Shown piece by piece: positions 1-6,187 of a stretch of 8,848 bases of DNA. Source of the DNA: Ruminococcaceae bacterium UBA2806 (GTDB lineage Bacteria; Bacillota; Clostridia; Oscillospirales; Acutalibacteraceae). The notes below the pieces were generated by a model. It saw nothing but the letters and a program-made list of their open reading frames with translations, had not been told where the DNA came from and made no database searches. The stretch covers positions 7,883 through 16,730 of the forward strand of contig DEHG01000030.1 in assembly GCA_002351795.1 (NCBI GenBank), in the 5' to 3' direction. The position numbers were made by a program, and so were the translations under genes. Positions within the stretch are counted from its first letter, which is position 1. Every line of letters begins with the position of its first letter.

Positions 1-70
1 TGCAGGAAGAGAGGTTGAGCCGTATACAGTCGTGACGGTAATATTCAACCAGGATAACAGTATAATGTAG
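1..70 (+). CDS. C-terminal end of a PASTA-domain penicillin-binding protein (partial, 5' end outside window)
   Basis: Reading from base 2, 22 codons run to a TAG at 68-70. The visible peptide contains GREVEPYTVVTVIF, which resembles the final strand of a PASTA domain (typically G..V..GTVVTV.F). The family would be a class B penicillin-binding protein of the SpoVD/FtsI type, the transpeptidase that crosslinks septal peptidoglycan with FtsW; such genes commonly lie just upstream of murE/murF/mraY in Firmicutes. Only the tail is visible, so the catalytic domain cannot be checked. The identification rests on this short motif plus gene order; another PASTA protein is possible. Confidence 0.55.
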   Translation, partial: AGREVEPYTVVTVIFNQDNSIM

Positions 71-178
71 TAATAGAATATTAATGATTATTTGTTTATC
101 CGGAAGATAAAAAACAGGATCAGGATTTTCCGGGACGTAAGAAAAAATGCATGGCACAAAGAGAAGGGGTGCGACGTT

Positions 179-718
179 GTGACAAACCGTATAAAAACAG
201 TACAAAATCCAAGATTGATAGTAATTGCCTGTAATAACGGTACCCGTGTAGGGGATATCGTATCAGATGTTCTGAATTATTGCAAATATAATACGTGTAT
301 AAACGATTTTTCACAGAATACAGATTTTGTGATAGAAAACCCTGATTATACGGGAGAATGTCCTAGGAATGTTATTGCTGATACAATTTTGTTCGATGAT
401 GACAGCAAATACAAATGCGAATGTGCAAAGAAATTCCGCAGCAGAGTGACCTCATATGAAAATGCGATGCATCTTTACGGAGGAGAGCCGCAGGATGTGC
501 TGACATATTCAAGCGAGCATTATGCCGCAGATGTTGCCTGCAGGAATATATCAAGAAGAAACGGGAAAGCCGTCTTTGATATTATCGGAAACGGTATTCT
601 CAGCAGAGTTAATATCAAAGATGGAAAATATTCAGTTGATGAGGTGCTTGCATGTACAGGAGTACTGCTTGCAGCAGGGCTGCCTCTGGCGTCTATCATA
701 AATTACTTTGAAAACTAA
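179..718 (+). CDS. Small Mur-ligase-like protein with degenerate ATP-binding loop (unknown function)
   Basis: I chose the GTG at 179 because AGAAGGGG (162-169) lies 9 bases upstream; a TTG at 92 in the same frame has no clear SD. The product is 179 residues, whereas complete Mur ligases are about 450-500. What I see resembles a compressed MurE/MurF central domain. IVIACNNGTRV (residues 14-24) sits where the P-loop GTNGKTT should be, but the lysine and threonines are lost. DTILFDDDSKY is followed by RVTSYEN, like the NxDD...VxTYG segment. AADVACRNI then leads into GKYSVDEVLACTGVLLAAGLPLASI (from about residue 149, shown here only as the matching segment start GKYSVDEVLA), like the GxFNVxNxLAAxAxxxxxGxP motif. 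The UDP-substrate N-domain and the C-terminal domain are absent. Eight cysteines is many for this size. It lies between a PBP gene and mraY, the usual murE/murF position. Catalysis looks impossible; it may be a decaying gene or a repurposed domain. Homology is inferred by eye. Confidence 0.6.
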   Translation: MTNRIKTVQNPRLIVIACNNGTRVGDIVSDVLNYCKYNTCINDFSQNTDFVIENPDYTGECPRNVIADTILFDDDSKYKCECAKKFRSRVTSYENAMHLYGGEPQDVLTYSSEHYAADVACRNISRRNGKAVFDIIGNGILSRVNIKDGKYSVDEVLACTGVLLAAGLPLASIINYFEN

Positions 719-723
719 TATTA

Positions 724-754
724 TTGATAAGCTCTGATCGGTTTATCTGATAAT
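724..754 (+). promoter_or_regulatory. Weak possible promoter for mraY
   Basis: TTGATA (724-729) and GATAAT (749-754) resemble -35 and -10 boxes but are 19 bases apart, which is longer than the ideal 17. The segment lies in the 73-base gap between the Mur-ligase-like ORF and mraY. mraY may equally be transcribed from further upstream. Confidence 0.25.
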
Positions 755-791
755 ACAGCATTTCTGAATATTTGCAGACAGGAAGAAAAGG

Positions 792-1820
792 GTGGAAAAA
801 ATGTCGGGAATATGGACAATTGTTGCGGCGGCTCTGTCGTTTGCGATATCGGGAGCTTTGGGTATATGGCTTGTGCCGTTTCTCAGAAAAAAGCACTTCG
901 GACAGACTATACTGGAGGAAGGCCCAAAATGGCATCAGGGTAAACAGGGAACTCCGACAATGGGCGGTTTCATGTTCATTGCCGCAAGTATTATAACAAC
1001 TGTTATATGTGTTCTGCTTTTCCATATTACAGGCACAGACAGCAGAGGGATCCCTCCCGAAACAATGCTCCAGAGCGCAAAGATTTACGGCGGTCTTTTT
1101 ATGGCAGCCTGCTACGGGGCAATAGGCTTTCTTGACGATTATGTAAAGGTCGCAAAAAAACGTAATTTGGGTCTTACTCCAAAGCAAAAGCTTGTCCTGC
1201 AGTTTGCTGTAGCAGCTGCGTATCTTTTCACAATGTTTCTTTTCGGTGATAAGACAGAAACCTTTATCCCTTTTTATGGTATGCTTGATATCGGAATTCT
1301 GTACTATCCGCTTGCAGCTATACTTATTGTCGGAATTGTGAATGCAGTTAATCTTACAGACGGTATTGACGGTCTTGACGGTTCTGTTACATTTTTTGCA
1401 GGAATATTCATGATGATGATGGCAGGCTATTGCACAAGGACAGGGCTTTCCATCATGGGAGCGTCAATTGCAGGCGGCTGTCTTGGATTTCTGATCTGGA
1501 ACTTTAATCCCGCAAAGACTTTCATGGGAGATACAGGCTCCTTGTATCTTGGCGGTTATATCTGTGCTTTGCTTTTCGGTCTTGATATGGAGATATTTCT
1601 TATTCCTATCGGATTTGTATATATTGCAGAGATGTTCTCTGTTATATTACAGGTGTCATATTTCAAGATCACACATGGCAAAAGACTTTTCAAGATGAGC
1701 CCGATACATCATCATTTTGAAATGTGCGGATGGTCTGAGGTAAAGATAGTTGTAGTATTCAGTCTTGTGGAAGCAGTATTCGGCGCACTGTCACTTTTCC
1801 TTGTAATGGCAGGAAAATGA
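792..1820 (+). CDS. mraY: Phospho-N-acetylmuramoyl-pentapeptide transferase (MraY)
   Basis: MraY transfers phospho-MurNAc-pentapeptide from its UDP carrier to undecaprenyl phosphate, forming lipid I at the inner face of the membrane. The 342-residue product is the usual size and is almost wholly hydrophobic multi-pass membrane protein. Family signatures are intact: KQGTPTMGG (51-59), the Mg-binding pair in GFLDDYVKV (D115, D116), NLTDGIDGLDG (187-197), FMGDTGSLYLGG (244-255, with D247) and the histidine cluster SPIHHHFE (303-310) near GWSE. The start is ambiguous: GTG 792 has AGGAAG (780-785) 6 bases upstream, while ATG 801, three codons later, has AAGGGTGG (788-795) 5 bases upstream. The gene ends at TGA 1818-1820. 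The next gene, ftsW, is about 300 bases away, where many Firmicutes carry murD. Confidence 0.97.
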   Translation: MEKMSGIWTIVAAALSFAISGALGIWLVPFLRKKHFGQTILEEGPKWHQGKQGTPTMGGFMFIAASIITTVICVLLFHITGTDSRGIPPETMLQSAKIYGGLFMAACYGAIGFLDDYVKVAKKRNLGLTPKQKLVLQFAVAAAYLFTMFLFGDKTETFIPFYGMLDIGILYYPLAAILIVGIVNAVNLTDGIDGLDGSVTFFAGIFMMMMAGYCTRTGLSIMGASIAGGCLGFLIWNFNPAKTFMGDTGSLYLGGYICALLFGLDMEIFLIPIGFVYIAEMFSVILQVSYFKITHGKRLFKMSPIHHHFEMCGWSEVKIVVVFSLVEAVFGALSLFLVMAGK

Positions 1821-1839
1821 TCAGCGGATGATAACGGAA

Positions 1840-1865
1840 ATATCTGAAAATAGTTTCACAGATAT
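1840..1865 (+). other. Hairpin downstream of mraY, weak terminator candidate
   Basis: ATATCT (1840-1845) pairs with AGATAT (1860-1865), and inside it GAAA (1846-1849) pairs with TTTC (1854-1857), leaving a 2-base bulge and a 4-base loop. It begins 19 bases after the mraY stop. No T-run follows directly, and the next T-rich stretch is about 25 bases away, so it is not a classical intrinsic terminator. It may be a 3'-end stabiliser or a processing remnant. Confidence 0.35.
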
Positions 1866-1936
1866 CAGGGTGTGGGGCAAAGCTCTTAAATTTTCCCTTT
1901 TGTTTTTCAGAGTATCTGTCTGTGCTTTGTATACTG

Positions 1937-1948
1937 TCCGATATCGGA
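1937..1948. promoter_or_regulatory. 12-bp perfect palindrome upstream of the ftsW promoter
   Basis: TCCGATATCGGA is an exact 12-base palindrome lying 41 bases before the putative -35 of ftsW. Its position would suit a binding site for a dimeric regulator, but no regulator is known and it does not recur elsewhere in the window. This is a sequence observation only. Confidence 0.3.
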
Positions 1949-1989
1949 ATGAAAAAATATTGTATAAATTGATACTTTTTTCCCTGCTA

Positions 1990-2028
1990 TTGAAACAACG
2001 GGAAAGATGTGTTATTATATGATATAAT
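1990..2028 (+). promoter_or_regulatory. Probable housekeeping promoter for ftsW-murG
   Basis: TTGAAA (1990-1995) is followed after exactly 17 bases by TATTAT (2013-2018), preceded by an extended -10 TG at 2010-2011. A second, overlapping candidate is the consensus TATAAT (2023-2028), also preceded by TG at 2020-2021, but its -35 position (GGGAAA, 2000-2005) is poor. Predicted starts fall near 2025 or 2035, giving a leader of roughly 85-95 bases before ftsW. The gap with its own promoter implies that ftsW-murG can be transcribed separately from mraY. Confidence 0.65.
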
Positions 2029-2035
2029 AGTTTAT

Positions 2036-2097
2036 GCTCGGAATGAGCTTTGGATAGGTGACTTTTACGGTTTATACCGGGAGTCACCGTTACTCAT
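2036..2097 (+). promoter_or_regulatory. Structured 5' leader of ftsW
   Basis: A nested fold is visible. GGTGACT (2057-2063) pairs perfectly with AGTCACC (2082-2088). Inside it CGGT (2068-2071) pairs with ACCG (2076-2079) around TTAT. Outside it ATGAG (2043-2047) pairs with CTCAT (2093-2097). A competing hairpin, GCTC (2036-2039) with GAGC (2045-2048), uses the same GAG bases as the outer stem. There is no T-run, so it is not a terminator. The ftsW SD (2104-2111) lies just 3' of the structure. No known riboswitch class was recognised. Confidence 0.45.
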
Positions 2098-2118
2098 GTT
2101 ATGAAAGGGAGTGCAAGG

Positions 2119-3369
2119 ATGCCATACAGCAGCAATGCCCCGGCAAGAAAGCTGCCGCAAAGACCCGAACCTTCTCCTCAGCAGAAGGAAAATGGAAATA
2201 TTGTAAAAGAAATAAAGGGCGGACGTAAGGGTCAGGCGAAAAAAAATAAACTGAAGCTGTTTTCCATTCGTTTAGGCGTTGACCTTATCTTCTTTTTTCT
2301 TGTTATAATACTTGTTATCATAGGACTTATAATGATGTATTCCGCAAGCTATCCCGCTGCTCTGAGGTATGAAAACAGCAGTACATTCTATCTCTTCAAG
2401 CAGGGCGCATTTGCAGCTGTCGGTGTAGCATTAATGATATTCATTTCATATTTTGATTATCACCACCTGCATATCGTTGCGCCGCTTTTATATTTCGGCG
2501 GTCTGCTGCTGCTTATTTTAGTACTTCTGATGCCGGGTTATCCTAAACGATGGATCTCTCTCGGACAATTCGGATTTCAGGCTTCGGAGCTTGCAAAGTT
2601 TGCGCTTATACTGGAGCTTGCGGATTGGTCGTCAAAGCATTTCCGTGATATGCATACATTCAAGACGGGGGTTCTTCCAGGACTGATAATGTATGTAGCT
2701 TATGCTGCTCTGCTTGCTGCCGAGCCGCATTATTCAGGTATAGTAATCATTACCCTTCTTGCTGCGGTAATGATGTATATAGGCGGTGTACGAAAGAGAT
2801 ATTTTCTTATCGCAGCAGCTGCGCTGGGACTTATACTTCTTATCCTTATTGTCACTGATAAGCTCGGCTATGCAATGCAGCGTCTTGACGGATGGGGACA
2901 GGCGCTGACATATGTCAATGAAGACCTCTGGCAGCATACCTATCAGACAAGAAATTCACTTTATGCTATAGGTTCAGGAGGAATATGGGGTCTTGGTCTT
3001 GGTCAGTCAAGACAGAAATTCATGTATATTCCCGAAGCTCAGAATGACTTTGTTTTTGCTGTGGTATGTGAAGAATTGGGGCTTGTGGGCGCTGTTATAA
3101 TATTGAGTCTGTTCATACTTCTCGTATGGAGGGGTATTACAATTTCAAAACGGGCAAAGGATCCATTCGGTTCAATGCTCGGAGCAGGTCTTTCGGCTCA
3201 GATCGGTATACAGACTATTCTGAATATACTTGTTATTACCGACTGGCTTCCGAATACAGGTATCAGTCTGCCGTTTTTCAGTTACGGCGGCACATCGCTT
3301 CTTATGATCATGGCGCAGATGGGCATAATACTGTCCATTTCCCGCACATCAAATCTTGAAAAGGTATGA
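2119..3369 (+). CDS. ftsW: Septal peptidoglycan glycosyltransferase FtsW (SEDS family; SpoVE-like possible)
   Basis: SEDS proteins polymerise lipid II into glycan strands in partnership with a class B PBP. The ATG at 2119 is chosen because AAAGGGAG (2104-2111) lies 7 bases upstream; the in-frame ATG at 2101 has no SD. The product is 416 residues with a basic, proline-rich cytoplasmic N-terminus of about 45 residues, then around ten membrane segments. Diagnostic motifs are RWISLG (W145), QASELAK (154-160; the family usually has QPSE), SLYAIGSGG followed by WGLGLGQS and QKFMYIPEAQNDFVFAV, and SYGGTS near the C-terminus. D310 in QNDF corresponds to the essential aspartate (E. coli FtsW D297). 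The stop (3367-3369) overlaps the murG SD, so the two genes are co-translated neighbours. RodA is less likely given the dcw context; SpoVE cannot be distinguished from FtsW by sequence alone. Confidence 0.95.
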   Translation: MPYSSNAPARKLPQRPEPSPQQKENGNIVKEIKGGRKGQAKKNKLKLFSIRLGVDLIFFFLVIILVIIGLIMMYSASYPAALRYENSSTFYLFKQGAFAAVGVALMIFISYFDYHHLHIVAPLLYFGGLLLLILVLLMPGYPKRWISLGQFGFQASELAKFALILELADWSSKHFRDMHTFKTGVLPGLIMYVAYAALLAAEPHYSGIVIITLLAAVMMYIGGVRKRYFLIAAAALGLILLILIVTDKLGYAMQRLDGWGQALTYVNEDLWQHTYQTRNSLYAIGSGGIWGLGLGQSRQKFMYIPEAQNDFVFAVVCEELGLVGAVIILSLFILLVWRGITISKRAKDPFGSMLGAGLSAQIGIQTILNILVITDWLPNTGISLPFFSYGGTSLLMIMAQMGIILSISRTSNLEKV

Positions 3370-3381
3370 GGTGGAATTAAT

Positions 3382-4512
3382 ATGAGAATAATTTTTGCCG
3401 GAGGCGGTACTGCGGGACATATTAACCCTGCGCTTGCTATTGCCGGATATGTAAGAGAACAGCAGCCCGATGTTGAAATACTTTATATAGGCTGCAAAGG
3501 CGGCATGGAAGAAAGACTTGTGCCGCAGGCAGGATTTGAATTCAAAAGCGTTATCGTTCAGGGCTTCAGGAGAAAGCTTACTCCGAAAGGAATTGCCGAA
3601 AACATTGTTACTATCAAAAAGGCAATAAGCGCAGAAAATGACGCTAAGGCTATCATAAAGGAATTCAAGCCGGATATCTGTGTAGGAACGGGAGGATATG
3701 TCAGCGGACCTGTGCTTAATGCTGCCGCAAAGCTTGGCATACCTACGCTTATACATGAGCAGAATGCATATCCCGGTATCACGAATAAAATGCTTGCAAA
3801 AAAGGCTACCAGAGTAATGCTTGCAATGCCCGCAGCAAAAAAGCATTTTAAGGGCAAATGTCATTTTGTAGATACGGGTAATCCTGTAAGGGGCGAGATA
3901 CTTACCGCTGACAGGGAAGACGCAAGGAAAAAGCTCGGACTTGACGAAAGACCTGTTATCCTGTCATTCGGCGGAAGTCTCGGCGCACAGATAATAAATG
4001 AATCGCTTGCAGATATAATATCAAGAAGCGCAAAGGACGGTAAATATCAGCATATCCATGCATATGGTCAGTATGGCAAATGGTTCCCCGATCTTCTCAG
4101 GGAAAAGGGCGCTGATCCTGATAAAGCCGATAATCTTGATATCAGAGAATATATCAATGATATGCCCGTATGTCTTGCAGCAGCAGATGTTGTTGTAGCG
4201 AGGGCGGGTGCGATCACACTAAGCGAGATACAGGTCAAGGGAAAGCCGTCGGTGCTTATACCCTCACCAAATGTTGCAGAAAATCACCAGTATCATAATG
4301 CAATGGCTCTCGTTGAAAAAAATGCTGCCGTTATGATAGAGGAAAAGGATCTTACTCCTCAGAAGCTTACAGAAGAGATCGACAAGCTTGCGTCAGATCC
4401 CGAAAGACTCAGAGAATATTCTGAAAATGCAAAAAAAATGGCTATAAATGACGCTGCAAAAAGGATCTATTCGGTAATTGTAGAGGTACTTGCTAAAAAA
4501 GATATCGAATGA
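3382..4512 (+). CDS. murG: UDP-GlcNAc:lipid I N-acetylglucosaminyltransferase (MurG)
   Basis: MurG adds GlcNAc to lipid I to give lipid II, the last cytoplasmic step of peptidoglycan precursor synthesis, acting at the inner membrane surface. The 376-residue product is a full-length GT-B glycosyltransferase. The N-terminal Rossmann domain shows FAGGGTAGHI (5-14), GTGGYVSGP (102-110), HEQN (125-128) and GNPVR (166-170). The C-terminal donor-binding domain shows SFGGSLGAQ (195-203), ARAGAITLSEI (273-283) and PNVAENHQ (296-303). The ATG at 3382 has GAGGTGG (3368-3374) 7 bases upstream, overlapping the ftsW stop, which indicates an ftsW-murG operon. The enzyme takes lipid I from MraY and supplies lipid II to FtsW. 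Confidence 0.97.
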   Translation: MRIIFAGGGTAGHINPALAIAGYVREQQPDVEILYIGCKGGMEERLVPQAGFEFKSVIVQGFRRKLTPKGIAENIVTIKKAISAENDAKAIIKEFKPDICVGTGGYVSGPVLNAAAKLGIPTLIHEQNAYPGITNKMLAKKATRVMLAMPAAKKHFKGKCHFVDTGNPVRGEILTADREDARKKLGLDERPVILSFGGSLGAQIINESLADIISRSAKDGKYQHIHAYGQYGKWFPDLLREKGADPDKADNLDIREYINDMPVCLAAADVVVARAGAITLSEIQVKGKPSVLIPSPNVAENHQYHNAMALVEKNAAVMIEEKDLTPQKLTEEIDKLASDPERLREYSENAKKMAINDAAKRIYSVIVEVLAKKDIE

Positions 4513-4527
4513 TCCGGTATTTCAGGG

Positions 4528-4599
4528 GGCAGTATCAAAGGGCATTTCCGAAAACCTGCATTGGTTATTATAACCGCTGAAACAGGTTTAAAGTCTGCC
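4528..4599 (+). other. Nested RNA structure in the murG-ftsQ gap
   Basis: The 113-base gap holds three concentric inverted repeats. GGCAG (4528-4532) pairs with CTGCC (4595-4599), AAACCTG (4552-4558) with CAGGTTT (4583-4589), and GGTTA (4563-4567) with TAACC (4571-4575) around a TTA loop. No T-run follows, so it is unlikely to be an intrinsic terminator. The ftsQ SD (GGAAGGG, 4611-4617) lies 11 bases beyond the outermost arm. No promoter with good spacing was found in this gap. It may be an mRNA processing or stability element, or a translational control element for ftsQ. Confidence 0.4.
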
Positions 4600-4625
4600 T
4601 GAATCAACACGGAAGGGATGATAAA

Positions 4626-5963
4626 ATGGAAAAACGATCTTCCGACGGGAAAAGGAAGCGTGATGCCGCAGCAGACAGAGCTGTGAAAGGTAAAAAAACA
4701 TATACTGCCTCTGTCGGGGAAAAGCGGGCAAATCCACGTCCTGTTCCGGGCAGACCGGTGCCTTCTGTCAGCTCCCGGGAGAAAAATGCACAGCAGACTT
4801 CTCAGGAAAAAACTGAAAAAAAAGCAAGAAAAGTAAATAAACCTACAGATGAACATAAAACACAGAAACCAATTCAGGATAATGCAGGAGTGAAGGATAC
4901 TTCTGTTAGGTTAAAAACCAAAAGCCGCCGTCCGGTCAGAAGACGCCGCACAAGTCTGGATGAGTCGGTCAAAGAGGAAAAGGATATTTTAGGTGTAGAA
5001 AAACCTGATGAAATATCATATTTTGAAGCAAAAACAGCAGAACCTCCGAAAAAGCCGCCAAGTCCCTATGTCAGAAAGCTTAAAAAAGTTATGCTGGCAA
5101 TTCTTACTATTATTGTGATACTCGGAATATTTTCTGTCCTTGCATTTACTGTATTCTTCAAGATCGATGAAGTGACTGTTGAGGGAAAAACAAGATATGC
5201 TGATGAAGAAATAATAAAGGCTTCGCAAATTAATACAGGTGATAATCTGCTGCTTTTCAATACCGGCAAGGCTGCTGACAACATCATGAATACTTTTCCG
5301 TATATTGAGACTGTTGATGTAGAAAAAAAGCTGTTCAATTCCATTAATATAAAGGTTACTCAGGCAAAGCCGGCTAAAATCGTTGAAAATGAAGGAAAAT
5401 ATGTTGTTCTCAGCAAAAAAGGTAAAATAATTGAGATCAATGACAAAAAGAAGTATGATGTTCCTGCAATATACGGCGCAAAGCTTAAAAATGTAAAGCT
5501 TTCGTCAAAGGTTAATTTCAAAGACGAAAATCTGAAAAAGTATCTTGATAAGGTATTGAATGCGCTGGATGAAAACGATATGATAAAAGAAGTTTCTACT
5601 GTCGATATTTCAGATACATCCGGCATAAAGATAATCAAGAAAAACGGATTCAGGATCATTATAGGTAATTTTGAAAACGTGGATTATAAGATAAAAACCG
5701 CCGCATATATTATCAAAAATAATGTTAAGGCAAACGCAATGGGTACGCTTGATGTTTCTCTTGCCTCAGCCGAAAGCGGTAAGTCATATCTGCGTCTGGG
5801 CGAGGATTGGGATGAACAGTCCTCCGAACAGAATAACAGCAAGCCGTCCGATGCACAGGGATCACCCTCGGAACAAACAAGCGGTGATGAACAGAGTGAG
5901 AGCAGCGGAAATGACGGTCAGGAAGAAAACGAATATGTAAGCGAAGAATTGGTACAAGAATAG
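4626..5963 (+). CDS. ftsQ: Cell division protein FtsQ/DivIB
   Basis: FtsQ/DivIB is a single-pass membrane scaffold of the divisome that binds FtsL and FtsB/DivIC and links early and late division proteins. The start ATG has GGAAGGG (4611-4617) 8 bases upstream. The 445-residue product comprises a long, very basic, low-complexity cytoplasmic region (1-154, including RRPVRRRR at 101-108), one membrane helix (about 155-177), and a POTRA domain (about 178-247: FKIDEVTVEG, later FPYIETVDVEK, then INIKVTQAKPA). A beta domain follows (about 248-385), ending in LDVSLASAESGKSYLRLG. The tail (392-445) is acidic and rich in Ser, Gln and Glu. FtsQ and DivIB are usually about 260-280 residues; the excess lies almost entirely in the two disordered ends. 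Gene order murG-ftsQ-ftsZ supports the call. Confidence 0.92.
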   Translation: MEKRSSDGKRKRDAAADRAVKGKKTYTASVGEKRANPRPVPGRPVPSVSSREKNAQQTSQEKTEKKARKVNKPTDEHKTQKPIQDNAGVKDTSVRLKTKSRRPVRRRRTSLDESVKEEKDILGVEKPDEISYFEAKTAEPPKKPPSPYVRKLKKVMLAILTIIVILGIFSVLAFTVFFKIDEVTVEGKTRYADEEIIKASQINTGDNLLLFNTGKAADNIMNTFPYIETVDVEKKLFNSINIKVTQAKPAKIVENEGKYVVLSKKGKIIEINDKKKYDVPAIYGAKLKNVKLSSKVNFKDENLKKYLDKVLNALDENDMIKEVSTVDISDTSGIKIIKKNGFRIIIGNFENVDYKIKTAAYIIKNNVKANAMGTLDVSLASAESGKSYLRLGEDWDEQSSEQNNSKPSDAQGSPSEQTSGDEQSESSGNDGQEENEYVSEELVQE

Positions 5964-6024
5964 TTATAGTTGAAATTACTAAAAGTCAACAGGCGTTTTT
6001 GTGCATTTGGGGTAAGAATTTTAT

Positions 6025-6114
6025 TTTTCATGAAAATTTCTGTTTATGTATTGAAATTAATCGTGAAAAGTGGTAAATTAATAATGGTTATTTTTTAATA
6101 TGAAAATTATCTGT
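6025..6114. repeat. Palindrome and near-identical direct repeats around the ftsZ promoter
   Basis: TTTTCATGAAAA (6025-6036) is a perfect 12-base palindrome. ATGAAAATTTCTGT (6030-6043) recurs as ATGAAAATTATCTGT (6100-6114), differing by a single inserted A. The two copies begin 70 bases apart and flank the predicted ftsZ promoter. The region is AT-rich, so chance similarity is possible. The rest of the 224-base ftsQ-ftsZ gap holds no gene. Confidence 0.35.
6051..6079 (+). promoter_or_regulatory. Probable ftsZ promoter
   Basis: TTGAAA (6051-6056) is followed after 17 bases by TAAATT (6074-6079), with an extended -10 TG at 6071-6072. The layout matches that of the ftsW promoter, although this -10 hexamer is weaker. 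Transcription would start near 6086, leaving a leader of about 100 bases before ftsZ. A dedicated promoter fits the high FtsZ level cells need compared with FtsQ. Confidence 0.5.
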
Positions 6115-6187
6115 GTCAGAGAATTAACGGATGTTCTGTTGTTTTTCTGATTTCGACAAGATGTTTTATATGAAGGGAGTATTATAA

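Noticed and set aside
61..66. Perfect TATAAT within the last codons of the PBP gene
   Set aside because: No -35 box at 16-18 bases; the nearest candidate (GTGACG, 32-37) is 23 bases away. A promoter here is possible but unsupported.
92..178. N-terminal extension of the Mur-ligase-like ORF from TTG 92
   Set aside because: It has no SD before the TTG and a strange basic sequence, whereas GTG 179 has a strong, well-spaced SD.
1828..2022. 64-codon ORF in the mraY-ftsW gap
   Set aside because: No recognisable protein or MurD remnant. It runs through a palindrome and the ftsW promoter, and only a loose SD-like AGGAAAA precedes it.
2101..2118. Alternative ftsW start at ATG 2101
   Set aside because: No SD upstream; the purine-rich SD lies inside this extension and serves ATG 2119.
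5969..6000. Possible terminator after ftsQ (GTTGA/TCAAC followed by TTTTT)
   Set aside because: The stem is only 5 AT-rich base pairs with a 12-base loop, and the T-run starts 6 bases past the stem; too weak to call.
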